DNA of 64,000 nucleotides from an uncultured Flavobacteriales bacterium (GCA_913057205.1 CAJXNO010000012.1:1-64000), one strand, 5' to 3'. Positions 17,341-27,600 are shown, numbered from the stretch's first letter. Numbers and translations are program-made. Notes: generated by a model not told the origin, from the sequence alone.

Positions 17341-18120
17341 TCAAAGAATTCGCTTCAGCACATGAATGGTGGCGGGCAGGTCTTCCACGTAGCTCATGTG
17401 GCCGCAGCCTTTGAGCACGTGTAAATGGACGAACTCAGATATCGCAGCCTGTTCTTCCAGGTCCTTAAGCGGAATCCTCGGATCTTTTTCGCCTGCAATG
17501 ATGTGCACTGGATAGGGTGGGAATTTCAAGAGCAGTTCTCTGTTCGGTCGATCGCGCATACCTGAAAGTGCTGCTATGACGCCCTGCACTGGTGTTTCCA
17601 ATGCCAGCGCCTTCACTTCGTTGATCTGTGCCCTGAACTTGGTTCTGTTAACAGGGCGGAAAAGCATGGGAATGGACTGCCGAACGAAGCTGGAGGCCCG
17701 TTCTTTCACCAATGCAATCGCTCGATCTCTTCCCTTCTTCCCTTCCCGGCTATCGGCCCTGCTGGTGGATTGGTATAAGACCAGGCTTCTGAGGTCATCC
17801 GGATAACGCTCTGCGTATGCCAGTCCGACGTAGCCTCCCATGGAATGTCCGACTAGATCAATCTTGCGCAACCCAAGGTTCTGAACCACCGCTTTCACCA
17901 CTTCTGCCATCTCATCCATCGAATGGACGTAGCCGATGCATTCACTTTTACCGTGTCCGGGCAGGTCAATGGTAATCACACGCCGTGTCTTGGCCAGCTG
18001 AGGTGCAATGTCTTTCCACATCCAGCTTGCCTCAAGAAAGCCATGCAGGAGCACTACTGCTGGTCCCTTGCCGCGTTGTGCGTACTGGACCTTAACTCCT
18101 TTGAAGGTGATGTTAGGCAT
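17341..18120 (-). CDS. Alpha/beta-fold hydrolase
   Basis: A 259-residue alpha/beta hydrolase. The oxyanion segment LLHGFLEASWMW is near residue 24, the nucleophile elbow GHSMGGYVG near 91, the acid in GEKDPRIP near 213 and the catalytic His in CGHMSY near 242, so the triad is complete. There is no signal peptide, so it is cytosolic. The substrate is unknown; an esterase or a peptidase-like activity is possible. It overlaps the upstream Xaa-Pro peptidase gene by 8 bases and is probably co-translated with it. Confidence 0.87.
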   Translation of the reverse strand: MPNITFKGVKVQYAQRGKGPAVVLLHGFLEASWMWKDIAPQLAKTRRVITIDLPGHGKSECIGYVHSMDEMAEVVKAVVQNLGLRKIDLVGHSMGGYVGLAYAERYPDDLRSLVLYQSTSRADSREGKKGRDRAIALVKERASSFVRQSIPMLFRPVNRTKFRAQINEVKALALETPVQGVIAALSGMRDRPNRELLLKFPPYPVHIIAGEKDPRIPLKDLEEQAAISEFVHLHVLKGCGHMSYVEDLPATIHVLKRIL

Positions 18121-19402
18121 TCATCCAATCTTCGATCTCGTCTGCTTCAATGGGGATATTGGCCATCAGGTTCTGGTAGCCATCCTTGGTGATCAAGTAG
18201 TCATCTTCCAGTCGAATGCCAAGGTTCTCTTCCAAGATGTAGATACCTGGTTCAACCGTGAATACTGAGTTCTCTGGAATGGGAGCGTTCCACGGACCAT
18301 AATCATGCGTGTCTAAACCGATGTAGTGGGATGTCCCATGCATGAAATACTTCTTGTAAGCTGGCCAATCTGGGTTCTGGTTCTTGATGTCGTCCATGGT
18401 GATCAAGCCAAGGTCAACCAATTCCTTCTCCATGAGGTGTCCGACCTCCTTATGGTATTCTTTCAACGTAACTCCTGGCCGCAGGATCTCGATGGCCGCA
18501 TTCTTCACGCGAAGCACGGCATTGTACACGTCCTTCTGGCGTTTCGTAAACTTCCCATTGACCGGCACAGAGCGGGTGAGGTCAGAGCTGTAATTAGCAT
18601 ACTCAGCTCCAAAATCCATCAAAATAACATCACCGTCCTTGCATTCTTGGTTATTCTCAATGTAATGAAGCACACATGCACTTCGTCCAGAGCCAATGAT
18701 GGGTGTATAAGCAAACCCAGTAGAGCGATTACGAATGAACTCATGCCAAAGTTCCGCCTCGATCTCATACTCCATTATACCAGGCTTGATGAATTTCAGT
18801 ATGCGTTTCAATCCTTTCTCGGTGATGTTACACGCCTGTTGCATCAACTCAACCTCGACCGGATGCTTCACAGCACGATGCTTGTGCAGGATCTGGTTGG
18901 AACGGAGGTAAGTATGTCCTGGATAGGCTTGCTTACACCATTCGATCCAGCGATCTTCTCGGGTCTGCATAGATGTACTCGCACGCCAGTGTTCATTGGT
19001 ATTGATGTAAACGTTCTCTGCTTCGCTCATCAACTGCTTGAAGACAGATTCGAATTGGTTTAACCAATAAACCGTTTGGATGCCACTGGTTTCCAATGCT
19101 GCCTCTTTGGTCAGCTTCTCCCCTTCCCAGATCGCGATGTGTTCATTGGTCTCTTTCAGGAATAAGATCTCACGATGCTTCGGGTCATGACAATCTGGAA
19201 AGAGCACCAAGATACTTTCTTCTTGATCCACACCACTCAGCCACAGGATATCGCTGTGCTGCTTGAAAGGCTTGGTACTATCTGCACTGGTTGAGAAGAT
19301 ATCATTGGAGTTGAATACCGCCAATGCATTGGCTTTCATGTCTCCAGTGAAGCGTTTACGGTTATGGATGAAAAGTTCGTTGTTGATGCGTTCGTATCTC
19401 AT
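18113..19402 (-). CDS. pepP: Xaa-Pro aminopeptidase (M24B)
   Basis: A 429-residue dinuclear-metal peptidase that removes N-terminal residues before proline. The creatinase-like N-terminal domain spans about 1-170. The pita-bread domain carries all five ligands: DFGAEY and SSDLTRS (two Asp), HGTSHYIG (His), TVEPGIY (Glu) and IRLEDDY (Glu). Start at MRYERINN (19402) is preferred because a TTG-N20-AACATTTG element lies directly upstream and the 30-residue extension looks spurious. It overlaps the hydrolase gene downstream by 8 bases. Confidence 0.92.
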   Translation of the reverse strand: MRYERINNELFIHNRKRFTGDMKANALAVFNSNDIFSTSADSTKPFKQHSDILWLSGVDQEESILVLFPDCHDPKHREILFLKETNEHIAIWEGEKLTKEAALETSGIQTVYWLNQFESVFKQLMSEAENVYINTNEHWRASTSMQTREDRWIEWCKQAYPGHTYLRSNQILHKHRAVKHPVEVELMQQACNITEKGLKRILKFIKPGIMEYEIEAELWHEFIRNRSTGFAYTPIIGSGRSACVLHYIENNQECKDGDVILMDFGAEYANYSSDLTRSVPVNGKFTKRQKDVYNAVLRVKNAAIEILRPGVTLKEYHKEVGHLMEKELVDLGLITMDDIKNQNPDWPAYKKYFMHGTSHYIGLDTHDYGPWNAPIPENSVFTVEPGIYILEENLGIRLEDDYLITKDGYQNLMANIPIEADEIEDWMNA

Positions 19403-19419
19403 ATCATGATTTTGTTCCT

Positions 19420-19450
19420 CAAATGTTGTGAAAAGGAGGCGGAAAGGCAA
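19420..19450 (-). promoter_or_regulatory. Candidate pepP promoter TTG-N20-AACATTTG
   Basis: On the minus strand TTG (19450-19448) precedes AACATTTG (19427-19420) by 20 bases, one mismatch from the -7 consensus. The ATG follows 17 bases after the element. Confidence 0.5.
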
Positions 19451-19505
19451 CGGTTCAAGCGGAATGTCCGCGGAAAGTTGCTTTGAATGCACCTATGTTT
19501 GCATC

Positions 19506-20633
19506 ATGCGACTGGCCTACATTTCTTTTTAGTCGATCAACAACGGACTTACCCAAGCCACGGTACTTCCTGTGGTGCGCTACCTGCTTGCCGAGGGTTT
19601 TGTGGATCACATCATACTCTTCACACCTGAAGAAAGCCAAGAAGAGGAGGCGCCTACCATTGAGGGTATGACGTGACACCCTGTTCATTCCAGCCAAGCA
19701 GGATTTACAAGCTCCGGCTTCCAACTGCTCAAGACGATGTTCCGGAGCATTGCCCGATACCTTCATCAAAACAGAGGTGAAATAGATATGCTCTGGGCAA
19801 GGGCGAGCACTGCGGGTGGCTGCGCGGCGTTATTGGCCCGTAGATTCAATTTACCCTTCGGTGTTGAATCTTTTGAGCCGCATGCAGACTATATGGCAGA
19901 GAGCGGCGCTTGGAAGCGGAATGGACTGAAAGACCGCGTTCAACGTTGGTTAGAAGCACGTCAAGTCAGGAAGGCCGAGGTAATAATCACCGTTTCTGAG
20001 GCTTATGCGGATGTAATCCGGTCTAGACGAAAGCAGCAGGGGAAGGTCTTTTGTATTCCGTGCGTGGTTGATTTTGAAGGGTTTCAGCGTAGTGTCGAGA
20101 TGCGAGATAAACTAAGGACTGAATGGGGTATAGATCAAGCAGCACCACTGGACGTGTATCTAGGAAAACTTGGTGATATTTATTATGACAAGCCATTTAT
20201 TCAGCATATAAAGCGGCTACTGGAGCAGGATATGCTGTTTCAATTTTTATTCATTACCCCCAATAGAGCTATAATTGAAAAGCACATGCAAGACGCTCGC
20301 CTGGATTATAATCGAGTACGTATAGTTTCGGTTCGACATAAAGATGTACCAGGCCATTTATCAGCTGCAGACCTGGCATTTTGCCCTGTAAAACCAAGTC
20401 CAAGCAAGCGTTATTGCTCTCCGATAAAGAATGGAGAGTACTGGTGGTGTGGGCTTCCAGTCATTATGACACCCGGGGTAGGAGATGAAGCAGAAAACAT
20501 CCGTGAGGAACCCATTTTAGGTATACTATGGAACTTTGATTCTGAAAAAGTGAGGCGATTGAAATTGGATCATAAAACACCGGCATTCCTTTCGTATTCG
20601 ACATACAATCATTGGCCCATGGACTTTACCTGA
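19506..20633 (+). pseudogene. Glycosyltransferase (GT4-like) pseudogene
   Basis: Conceptual translation from ATG 19506 gives MRLAYISF, a TAG stop at 19530, then SINNGLTQATVLPVVRYL, a typical glycosyltransferase N-terminus. A frame change near 19620 is needed to continue as TPEESQEEE, and a second change after the TGA at 19675 returns to the first frame as VHSSQAGFTSSGF. From 19737 the frame stays open for 298 codons with DMLWARASTAGG, AEVIITVSEAY and the late SPIKNGEYWWCGLPVI donor-site region. The protein is therefore broken in its N-terminal domain by one stop and two compensating frameshifts. The C-terminal part may still be translated but would lack the acceptor domain. Confidence 0.75.
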
Positions 20634-20709
20634 TTCGTATATCTGACCTACGCAATCCTAATCTTAGTTATGTTCGCAAACTTGTGATTCAATAGGCCAA
20701 AACCCTGAA

Positions 20710-21534
20710 ATGTCTAAAACTGTAATTCGTCCAAGCACCTTCACCAAAATCTCTCTGCGAGAACTGCTGGGTTACAAAGAGCTCTTTTGGTCATTGGCAT
20801 TACGCGACTATAAGGTTCGTTATGCCCAAACCTCGATTGGTTTGCTCTGGGCTTTTATTCAACCGGTGACCTCTATTTTAATCCTTAATGTTGTTTTTGG
20901 CAGATTCGCGAATGTAGATTCCGAAGGTTTACCCCACATTTTATACACGACAAGTGGCATGGTCTGTTGGACATACTTTTCTTACGTTCTAACCAATAGC
21001 GGAAATTCAATCATTGCTTCACAAGCCATGATCAAGAAAATCTTTTTTCCGAGGATCATCGTACCTATTTCGAAAGCTGTTGTTGGCCTGATCGACTTCG
21101 CTATCGTATTGCTCATTTTGAGTGCTATGATGTTCTATTACGGTGTAGAACCCGCTTCAAATATTGCGGCCTTGCCTTTGTTTCTCCTACTCAACGTCAT
21201 TTCAGCCTTGGGTATCGGAATTTGGATAAGCGCTTTGACCGTTCGATTTCGAGACTTCCAATATGTAGTACCCTTTTTGGTGCAGCTAGGACTTTATATC
21301 AGCCCAGTAGCTTATCCATCTTCATATGCAATGGAGTACCTTCCTGAATGGGCAATCAAGCTATACTTCCTTAACCCAATTGCCGGTGTCTGTGACGGCT
21401 TTCGATGGGCTCTTTTTGGATTAGATAGTATTTCTGAGCTAACTGTCTTGAGTTTCGTAAGTGGACTAATTCTTTTTTCGAGCGGTATTCTCTACTTCCA
21501 AAGAGTCGAGGGTAAGATTGCTGATATTGTTTGA
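20710..21534 (+). CDS. ABC-2 type polysaccharide export permease (Wzm-like)
   Basis: A 274-residue inner-membrane permease for O-antigen or teichoic-type polysaccharide export. It opens with the LGYKELFWSLALRDYKVRY amphipathic segment usual for these permeases, followed by about six hydrophobic helices. The YISPVAYPSSY and YFLNPIAGVCDGFRWALFG motifs near the C-terminus are diagnostic of the family. It pairs with the Wzt-like ATPase at 21827. It appears intact even though the glycosyltransferase genes on both sides are broken. Confidence 0.92.
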   Translation: MSKTVIRPSTFTKISLRELLGYKELFWSLALRDYKVRYAQTSIGLLWAFIQPVTSILILNVVFGRFANVDSEGLPHILYTTSGMVCWTYFSYVLTNSGNSIIASQAMIKKIFFPRIIVPISKAVVGLIDFAIVLLILSAMMFYYGVEPASNIAALPLFLLLNVISALGIGIWISALTVRFRDFQYVVPFLVQLGLYISPVAYPSSYAMEYLPEWAIKLYFLNPIAGVCDGFRWALFGLDSISELTVLSFVSGLILFSSGILYFQRVEGKIADIV

Positions 21535-21548
21535 TTTGAGCGCTTCAA

Positions 21549-21746
21549 CTACGAAACATCAACGAACGGCTTTTGAAGGCTCACCTTCCAAGCACTTGGT
21601 TCGTTTAAAACATCCATAAATCTAACCGCGCTTCTGCCATCACCAAACTCAAAAGAGGGCTCAATTCTTTCAGAGCAATTAAGACCATTGATTGCTTTCA
21701 AAATATGTACCTCATCATTAGAGAATTGAAAAGCATCTATCTGCTG
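21549..21746 (-). pseudogene. C-terminal relic of a UDP-GlcNAc 2-epimerase-like gene
   Basis: On the minus strand a 66-codon open frame without a start encodes DAFQFSNDEVHILKAINGL followed by FEFGDGRSAVRFMDVL and ends at 21549. The FGDGxSA block with this spacing to the C-terminus matches non-hydrolysing UDP-N-acetylglucosamine 2-epimerases of the WecB/NeuC type. The N-terminal part is missing; a stop lies directly upstream. It lies antisense between the two ABC transporter genes. Assignment is by motif only. Confidence 0.5.
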
Positions 21747-21826
21747 TTATCTCGCATTGTTATACCTTCTTCCATCGCATACAGCACCGTAAGAGTATAC
21801 TTTCGTCTGTCGCATGGCTTGAAGGA

Positions 21827-23092
21827 ATGAATTCAAATCAAGCATTGATGAACGGGTCTTCAGAAGTGATCATAGAAGTAGAGGAACTCGGTAAAAAGTT
21901 TCAACTTGGAGCGATAGGAGCATCGTCGTTGCGAGAACAACTAGGTCAGCAATTAAGCTCCCTATGGAGAAGTGAAGATCGGTCCACAAAATCGTTCTGG
22001 GCACTAAGGGATATTAATTTCCAATTGAAAAAAGGCGAGGTGCTAGGAATCATTGGAAAAAACGGATCTGGAAAGAGCACCCTGCTTAAGATCCTCTCGA
22101 GGATTACAGGGCCAACAGAAGGCACCGTGACCATTGAAGGAAAGCTGAGCAGTCTGCTAGAGGTTGGCACTGGCTTTCACCCAGAGCTAACGGGTAGAGA
22201 AAACATTTTCTTAAACGGTTCCATCCTTGGAATGACCAGAAAGCAAATTGCTGAACAATTTGATGATATTGTTTCATTCGCTGGTGTAGTGGATTTCATT
22301 GACACACCGGTTAAGCGGTATTCTTCTGGAATGTATGTTCGTTTAGCCTTTGCCGTTGCCGCTCACCTGCAACCAGAGATTTTGATCGTAGATGAGGTCT
22401 TGGCCGTCGGTGACTTTGACTTCCAAAAGAAGTGTCTTGGTAAAATGAATGACGTTGCCCACTCTGGACGTTCAGTAATCTTTGTTAGCCACAACATGGG
22501 AGCTGTTGCCGAGCTATGCACTCGAGTGATTGTTCTAGATAAAGGCAAGATACAGTTCGATGGACCTGTTGATGAAGGAATACGCAAGTATATTTCTAAT
22601 ACGCGTTCTGCAAAGGGCTCATTCATGCTTACCGACGAGGAAATTGGATCGGACGCGCTAAAGGGAAACCATATTCGCAGGGCTTGGTGCGAAGACCTTG
22701 TTGGAAATCAGGTAGCAGAAATCCCGTTAGACCATGGCTTTCGTATAGGGCTTGAATATACTATGAACGAGACCGTTGGTAGCAACCGGGCAGCAATTGA
22801 ATTATACAGAGATGCTCGACCTGTCTTCACGAGCTTCTCAGACGATCAGGAAGTGGTGATCAACAAGAATGGCAAAGGCATCATCTATTTTGAGATACAG
22901 CCCTACTTCCTGAAAGGGGGTGACTACTCTGCAGAACTGTACTTGAGTCCGCCCGTGTTCAAATCACCCCAAGCCTTAAACTTTACCATCCAAGAAAACA
23001 GTGTTAATGTGTTTAACAAAGGTTATCGTCGCGATCGATTAGGAGACGTTGTAGCACAAGGAACTTGGAAAACCCCTCAAAACCTTGAATAA
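21827..23092 (+). CDS. ABC polysaccharide export ATPase with Wzt-like C-terminal domain
   Basis: A 421-residue ATPase. Walker A (GKNGSGKS) is near residue 80, the signature YSSGM near 165, Walker B ILIVDEVLAVGD near 185, and the switch His in VSHNMG near 222. Residues after about 260 form a beta-rich extension like the carbohydrate-binding domain of Wzt, which recognises the chain-end modification of O-polysaccharide. Together with the permease it would export a finished polysaccharide across the inner membrane. ATG 21848 is an alternative start. It overlaps the next (broken) gene by 8 bases. Confidence 0.92.
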   Translation: MNSNQALMNGSSEVIIEVEELGKKFQLGAIGASSLREQLGQQLSSLWRSEDRSTKSFWALRDINFQLKKGEVLGIIGKNGSGKSTLLKILSRITGPTEGTVTIEGKLSSLLEVGTGFHPELTGRENIFLNGSILGMTRKQIAEQFDDIVSFAGVVDFIDTPVKRYSSGMYVRLAFAVAAHLQPEILIVDEVLAVGDFDFQKKCLGKMNDVAHSGRSVIFVSHNMGAVAELCTRVIVLDKGKIQFDGPVDEGIRKYISNTRSAKGSFMLTDEEIGSDALKGNHIRRAWCEDLVGNQVAEIPLDHGFRIGLEYTMNETVGSNRAAIELYRDARPVFTSFSDDQEVVINKNGKGIIYFEIQPYFLKGGDYSAELYLSPPVFKSPQALNFTIQENSVNVFNKGYRRDRLGDVVAQGTWKTPQNLE

Positions 23093-24008
23093 CCGCATTT
23101 CCATATTAGCCAATATCATATCAGAGCTGGTAAGGAGACCTTCATCGATTTATAGGGTGCTTCAGTCAGACATAGAGGACGGCAAGTTTGGTCGTGATTA
23201 TGTCAAACAACGCCACCAAATCGAAAGCTTGCCAGCAGTAAGTATCGAGAGCTTGGTTGGACATCTCGTTCACAGGTATTTGCTTGCTCAAGAACGTAAG
23301 CTTTTACAATAAAGCGACCTGATTACAGTCCCAAGCTCACCGATCAAAAATGCTATTCAGAAAAGCTTTCCAAATAAGGTGACTGTTGCACTCCGTAACG
23401 TGCCTGATTGGGAGCAACACCTTTCTTTCAACAAAGAGAAAAATCCGATTCGCACGGAACTGGGAATCCCCAAGAGCTGCAAAGTGATCGTACATAGTGG
23501 GAACATCTATATGTCAGCAGAAAAAGCCAAAGAGTAGGTCAGTCGGATACTCATTACACTTCCAAATCATCATTAAATCTTCGTCAATGATCGGCAAATA
23601 GGCATTCAACTAGCTGATTTCGCTGGAACTCAACCTTGGTCTAAGAGATTTCACCGAGTAGGATTTCATGCGTATCGACAAGAAGAGATTCTCAAAGCCA
23701 GTGATGTTGGGTGGATGCATATGGAGAGTAAGCTTAAATCACGACTAATGACGTCTCCAAATAGATTGAACGAATATTTGTTCGCAGGAATACCCATTGT
23801 TAGCACATTGCAAGAAAAGGCAAAGTCACTAAAGAAGTACTACGGTGGCATTCATTTCTATAGTCAGAATAATCTAGCAGAGCTCCTACATCTTATACAG
23901 AACCTTTATCAGTTAAGCAAACCAAATCTAACCGCAATACATGACATGCATTGGAACATCGAATCGAAAGGATGGCTGCGCAGCTTCATAGCCATTAAAC
24001 CTAGTTAA
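23085..24008 (+). pseudogene. Glycosyltransferase pseudogene with three in-frame stops
   Basis: One reading frame runs the whole 308 codons but is interrupted by TAA at 23310, TAG at 23535 and TAA at 23574. Residues 1-55 (RRPSSIYRVLQSDIEDG, then YVKQRHQIESLPAVSIESL) resemble the N-terminus of Bacteroidota SAM-dependent methyltransferases. From about residue 60 it reads as a glycosyltransferase (LAQERKLLQ, stop, SDLITVPSSPI, then KVIVHSGNIY, VGFHAYRQEEILKASDVG and NRLNEYLFAGIPIVST). The likely history is a deletion fusing two genes followed by nonsense mutations. The apparent start is TTG overlapping the ATPase gene. Confidence 0.72.
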
Positions 24009-24077
24009 GAACCATTCCAAATAAACCAAAAAGCAGGTATTAGCGATAGGTTAGCAGTGCCAAAAACTTTTCGCTTT

Positions 24078-24085
24078 TACATTTG
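24078..24085 (+). promoter_or_regulatory. -7 element TACATTTG upstream of sdhC
   Basis: Perfect TAnnTTTG, ending 24 bases before the sdhC ATG. It would drive the sdhCAB operon. Confidence 0.55.
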
Positions 24086-24109
24086 TCTTGACTAAACAAG
24101 AAACTTAGT

Positions 24110-24790
24110 ATGGCAGCGAAATCAGCCCTTCTTAAATCCTCTCTGGCGAAGAAATATTGGATGTCGTTAACGGGTCTGTTCTTGATCCTGTTCCTCATCA
24201 CTCACCTTGCAGGAAACCTTGTGTTGTTGCAAGCACCAGAGGTAGCAGCACCCGCATTCAATGAGTATACGGAGTTCATGACCACTTTTCCATTGATTAA
24301 GATCATCTCTTATGTCCTCTACTTCTCCATCCTTTTTCATGCGGTAGACGGCATCTTGATCCTGTCTCGTGAAAACCGAAATGCTCGACCCATTCAATAT
24401 GCGCACAGTAAACCTCAGAACAATTCGATCTGGGCATCGCGAAATATGGGTGTACTCGGCACCGCCATCCTTGTTTTCATTGTATTGCACATGGCCAACT
24501 TCTGGTTCAAGTACAAATTCACTGAACTTCCCATGGGCGCTGGTGACCTTCCCGATATGTACGGACTGGTTGTTGCCTCATTCCAAGAAGGCTGGTACAG
24601 CGCGATCTACGTGGTGAGTATGATCATACTCGGCTTCCACCTGTGGCACGGATTTGAAAGTTCATTCCAAACGCTTGGATTGAATCACAAAAAATATACG
24701 CCAGTGATCAAAGTGATCGGCAAGGTTTATTCGGTGGTTGTACCTGCCTTGTTCGCCATCATCCCGATCTACCTATTCCTGAATTCATAA
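24110..24790 (+). CDS. sdhC: Succinate dehydrogenase cytochrome b subunit
   Basis: A 226-residue di-haem-type membrane anchor of succinate:quinone oxidoreductase, as in the b-type complexes with a single anchor subunit. Five hydrophobic helices are visible with conserved haem-ligand histidines (LITHLAGN, LFHAVDG, VLHMANFW, GFHLWHGFESS). It lies 9 bases before sdhA and is the first gene of sdhCAB, with its own -7 element. Confidence 0.95.
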   Translation: MAAKSALLKSSLAKKYWMSLTGLFLILFLITHLAGNLVLLQAPEVAAPAFNEYTEFMTTFPLIKIISYVLYFSILFHAVDGILILSRENRNARPIQYAHSKPQNNSIWASRNMGVLGTAILVFIVLHMANFWFKYKFTELPMGAGDLPDMYGLVVASFQEGWYSAIYVVSMIILGFHLWHGFESSFQTLGLNHKKYTPVIKVIGKVYSVVVPALFAIIPIYLFLNS

Positions 24791-24799
24791 TCGTATTGT

Positions 24800-26803
24800 A
24801 TGACCAAGCTCGATTCTAAGATACCTGAAGGACCTATTGCACAGAAGTGGGAACACCACAAGAGTAGCATCAATGTGGTAAGTCCAGCCAACAAGCGACT
24901 CATCGATGTGATCGTAGTAGGTTCCGGATTAGCCGGCGCTTCTGCAGCAGCCTCGCTTGCCGAAATGGGTTACAACGTGAAGAACTTCTGCTTTCAAGAC
25001 TCACCTCGCCGTGCGCACTCCATTGCCGCGCAGGGGGGTATCAATGCAGCAAAGAACTATCAGAACGATGGCGACTCGGTCTATCGTCTATTTTATGACA
25101 CGGTAAAAGGCGGTGACTATCGCGCTCGTGAAGCGAACGTTTATCGTCTGGCTGAAGTGTCAGCCAACATTATCGACCAGTGCGTAGCGCAGGGTGTTCC
25201 ATTCGCTCGGGAGTATGGTGGTTTGCTAGACAACCGTTCTTTCGGTGGGGTATTGGTTTCACGAACTTTCTACGCAAAAGGACAAACTGGTCAGCAGCTA
25301 TTACTTGGAGCTTATTCTGCGATGTCACGACAGATCAACAAGGGCAAGATCAAGATGTATAACCGTCATGAGATGCTCGACTTGGTGCTCGTAGATGGTA
25401 AAGCGCGAGGAATCATCGCACGCAACTTGGTTACTGGCGAGATCGAACGCCATGGCGCACATGCTGTTGTTCTTGCTTCTGGAGGGTATGGTAACGTATT
25501 CTTCCTTTCTACAAATGCAATGGGTTCTAACGTAACAGCAGCATGGAGAGCTCACCGACGTGGAGCGTTCTTCGCAAACCCTTGCTTCACGCAGATCCAC
25601 CCTACCTGTATGCCTCGCTCAGGCGATTATCAATCAAAGTTGACCTTGATGTCTGAGTCCCTGAGAAACGATGGACGTATCTGGGTGCCGAAAGAAGAGG
25701 AAGATGCTCAGGCAATTCGTGAGGGTCGCTTGAAGCCAACAGATCTGCCTGAAGAAAAACGCGATTATTATTTGGAGCGCCGCTACCCTGCTTTTGGAAA
25801 CTTGGTTCCTAGAGATGTTGCATCGCGTGCTGCCAAAGAGCGCTGTGACGCAGGTTATGGAGTCAATAAGACTGGAGAGGCCGTTTACCTTGATTTCTCT
25901 TCTGCGATCATGCGTTATGGAAGGGAACAAGCTACGGTTCAGAAACTGGATAATCCAACAGACGACCAGATTCGCGCACTTGGTGAAAAAGTGGTAGCGT
26001 CTAAGTATGGCAATCTCTTCGAGATGTATGAGAAAATCAATGCAGAGAATCCATACAAAACGCCAATGATGATTTACCCTGCGGTTCACTACACCATGGG
26101 TGGTCTTTGGGTAGACTACAATCTTATGACCACCATTCCGGGTTGTTTTGCCGCAGGCGAGGCGAACTTCAGTGACCATGGAGCTAACCGATTGGGAGCT
26201 TCTGCCTTGATGCAAGGATTGGCTGATGGCTACTTCGTGCTGCCATACACAATTGGCGACTTCCTTTCTCATGACATTCGAACTGGACCAATCTCTACCG
26301 ATTCACCGGAATTCGAACAAGCCGAAAAGGATGTTCGTCAACACCTCGAGTCGCTTTTGAACAACAAGGGAAGCAAGTCCGTTGACTACTTCCACAAGCG
26401 TTTAGGCAAGGTGATGTGGGATAAGGTGGGCATGTCGCGTAACGAACAAGGCTTAAAAGAAGCGTTGGATGAAATCCGACAAATCCGCGAGGAATTTTAC
26501 AAAGACGTATTTGTTCCCGGTAGCCTTGATGAACTCAACCCAGAATTGGAAAAAGCATCCCGTGTTGCTGATTTCCTAGAATTGGGAGAATTGTTTGCAA
26601 AAGACGCATTGGAACGTACGGAATCTTGCGGAGGTCACTTCCGTGAGGAATCACAAACAGAAGAAGGCGAAGCACTGAGAGATGATGAGAACTTCACCTT
26701 TGTTTCTGCTTGGGAGTGGACTGGAGACCCACGTGAATCGAAATTGCACAAGGAAGAACTCGTCTTCAACGACATCGAATTGAAGCAACGTTCTTACAAG
26801 TAA
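24800..26803 (+). CDS. sdhA: Succinate dehydrogenase/fumarate reductase flavoprotein subunit
   Basis: A 667-residue FAD-containing catalytic subunit. The dinucleotide-binding [15 protein letters not shown] is near residue 40, [15 protein letters not shown] (the His that covalently binds FAD) near 73, and the substrate-site FTQIHPTC and HYTMGGLW segments follow. It oxidises succinate to fumarate in the TCA cycle. It lies between sdhC and sdhB in one operon. Confidence 0.97.
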   Translation: MTKLDSKIPEGPIAQKWEHHKSSINVVSPANKRLIDVIVVGSGLAGASAAASLAEMGYNVKNFCFQDSPRRAHSIAAQGGINAAKNYQNDGDSVYRLFYDTVKGGDYRAREANVYRLAEVSANIIDQCVAQGVPFAREYGGLLDNRSFGGVLVSRTFYAKGQTGQQLLLGAYSAMSRQINKGKIKMYNRHEMLDLVLVDGKARGIIARNLVTGEIERHGAHAVVLASGGYGNVFFLSTNAMGSNVTAAWRAHRRGAFFANPCFTQIHPTCMPRSGDYQSKLTLMSESLRNDGRIWVPKEEEDAQAIREGRLKPTDLPEEKRDYYLERRYPAFGNLVPRDVASRAAKERCDAGYGVNKTGEAVYLDFSSAIMRYGREQATVQKLDNPTDDQIRALGEKVVASKYGNLFEMYEKINAENPYKTPMMIYPAVHYTMGGLWVDYNLMTTIPGCFAAGEANFSDHGANRLGASALMQGLADGYFVLPYTIGDFLSHDIRTGPISTDSPEFEQAEKDVRQHLESLLNNKGSKSVDYFHKRLGKVMWDKVGMSRNEQGLKEALDEIRQIREEFYKDVFVPGSLDELNPELEKASRVADFLELGELFAKDALERTESCGGHFREESQTEEGEALRDDENFTFVSAWEWTGDPRESKLHKEELVFNDIELKQRSYK

Positions 26804-26829
26804 AACGAAACAGCGAAAAAGCTAAGATT

Positions 26830-27576
26830 ATGAAGCTTACATTGAAGATTTGGAGACAAAAGAACGCCACCGCTCAAGGAAAGATGGAGACGTACCAGGT
26901 CTCAGATATTTCAGAGCATATGTCTTTCTTAGAAATGATGGATGTGCTCAATGAACAATTGATCGCTGAAGGAAAAGAGCCCGTTGCCTTCGACCACGAT
27001 TGCCGTGAAGGCATTTGTGGCAGCTGCTCGATGTACATCAATGGTCAGCCACATGGTCCACGACAAGCCACCACTACATGTCAACTGCACATGCGTGAAT
27101 TCAATGATGGTGACACCATTTATATCGAGCCGTGGAGAGCGAAAGCTTTTCCCGTGATGAAGGATTTGGTAGTAGATCGATCAGCCTTTGACCGCATCAT
27201 TCAGTCGGGTGGCTACGTATCGGTAAACACATCAGGTAATACGTTGGACGCCAACGCAATTCCAATTCCTAAGGAAGATGCGGACGAAGCGTTCAATGCA
27301 GCAACTTGCATTGGTTGTGGTGCTTGTGTTGCAGCTTGTAAGAACGCATCTGCTATGCTGTTTGTTTCTGCCAAGGTATCACAGCTCAGCTTATTGCCTC
27401 AAGGTCAGGTTGAACGTAAAGAGCGGGTACTCAACATGGTGGATCAAATGGACAAAGAAGGATTTGGAAACTGCACCAATACAGGCGCTTGTTCCGTTGA
27501 ATGCCCTAAAGAGATCTCCTTGGAGAATATCGCTCGTATGAATCGCGATTATTTAGCGGCTTCTGTAACAAAATAG
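26830..27576 (+). CDS. sdhB: Succinate dehydrogenase iron-sulfur subunit
   Basis: A 248-residue electron-transfer subunit. The [2Fe-2S] ligands are in [17 protein letters not shown] near residue 57 with a downstream CQLHM. The [4Fe-4S] motif [12 protein letters not shown] is near 158, and the [3Fe-4S] region [13 protein letters not shown] near 215. It carries electrons from FAD to quinone via SdhC. It closes the operon and is followed by a strong terminator. Confidence 0.97.
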   Translation: MKLTLKIWRQKNATAQGKMETYQVSDISEHMSFLEMMDVLNEQLIAEGKEPVAFDHDCREGICGSCSMYINGQPHGPRQATTTCQLHMREFNDGDTIYIEPWRAKAFPVMKDLVVDRSAFDRIIQSGGYVSVNTSGNTLDANAIPIPKEDADEAFNAATCIGCGACVAACKNASAMLFVSAKVSQLSLLPQGQVERKERVLNMVDQMDKEGFGNCTNTGACSVECPKEISLENIARMNRDYLAASVTK

Positions 27577-27600
27577 TAAAAAGACGCAATAGGGATTTAT

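Noticed and set aside
23085-24008. Stop-codon recoding to keep the 308-codon frame intact
   Set aside because: TAA and TAG both occur in it, and both act as normal terminators of intact genes here (for example TAA for pepP and TAG for thiamine-distal and chaperone genes). Nonsense decay is simpler.
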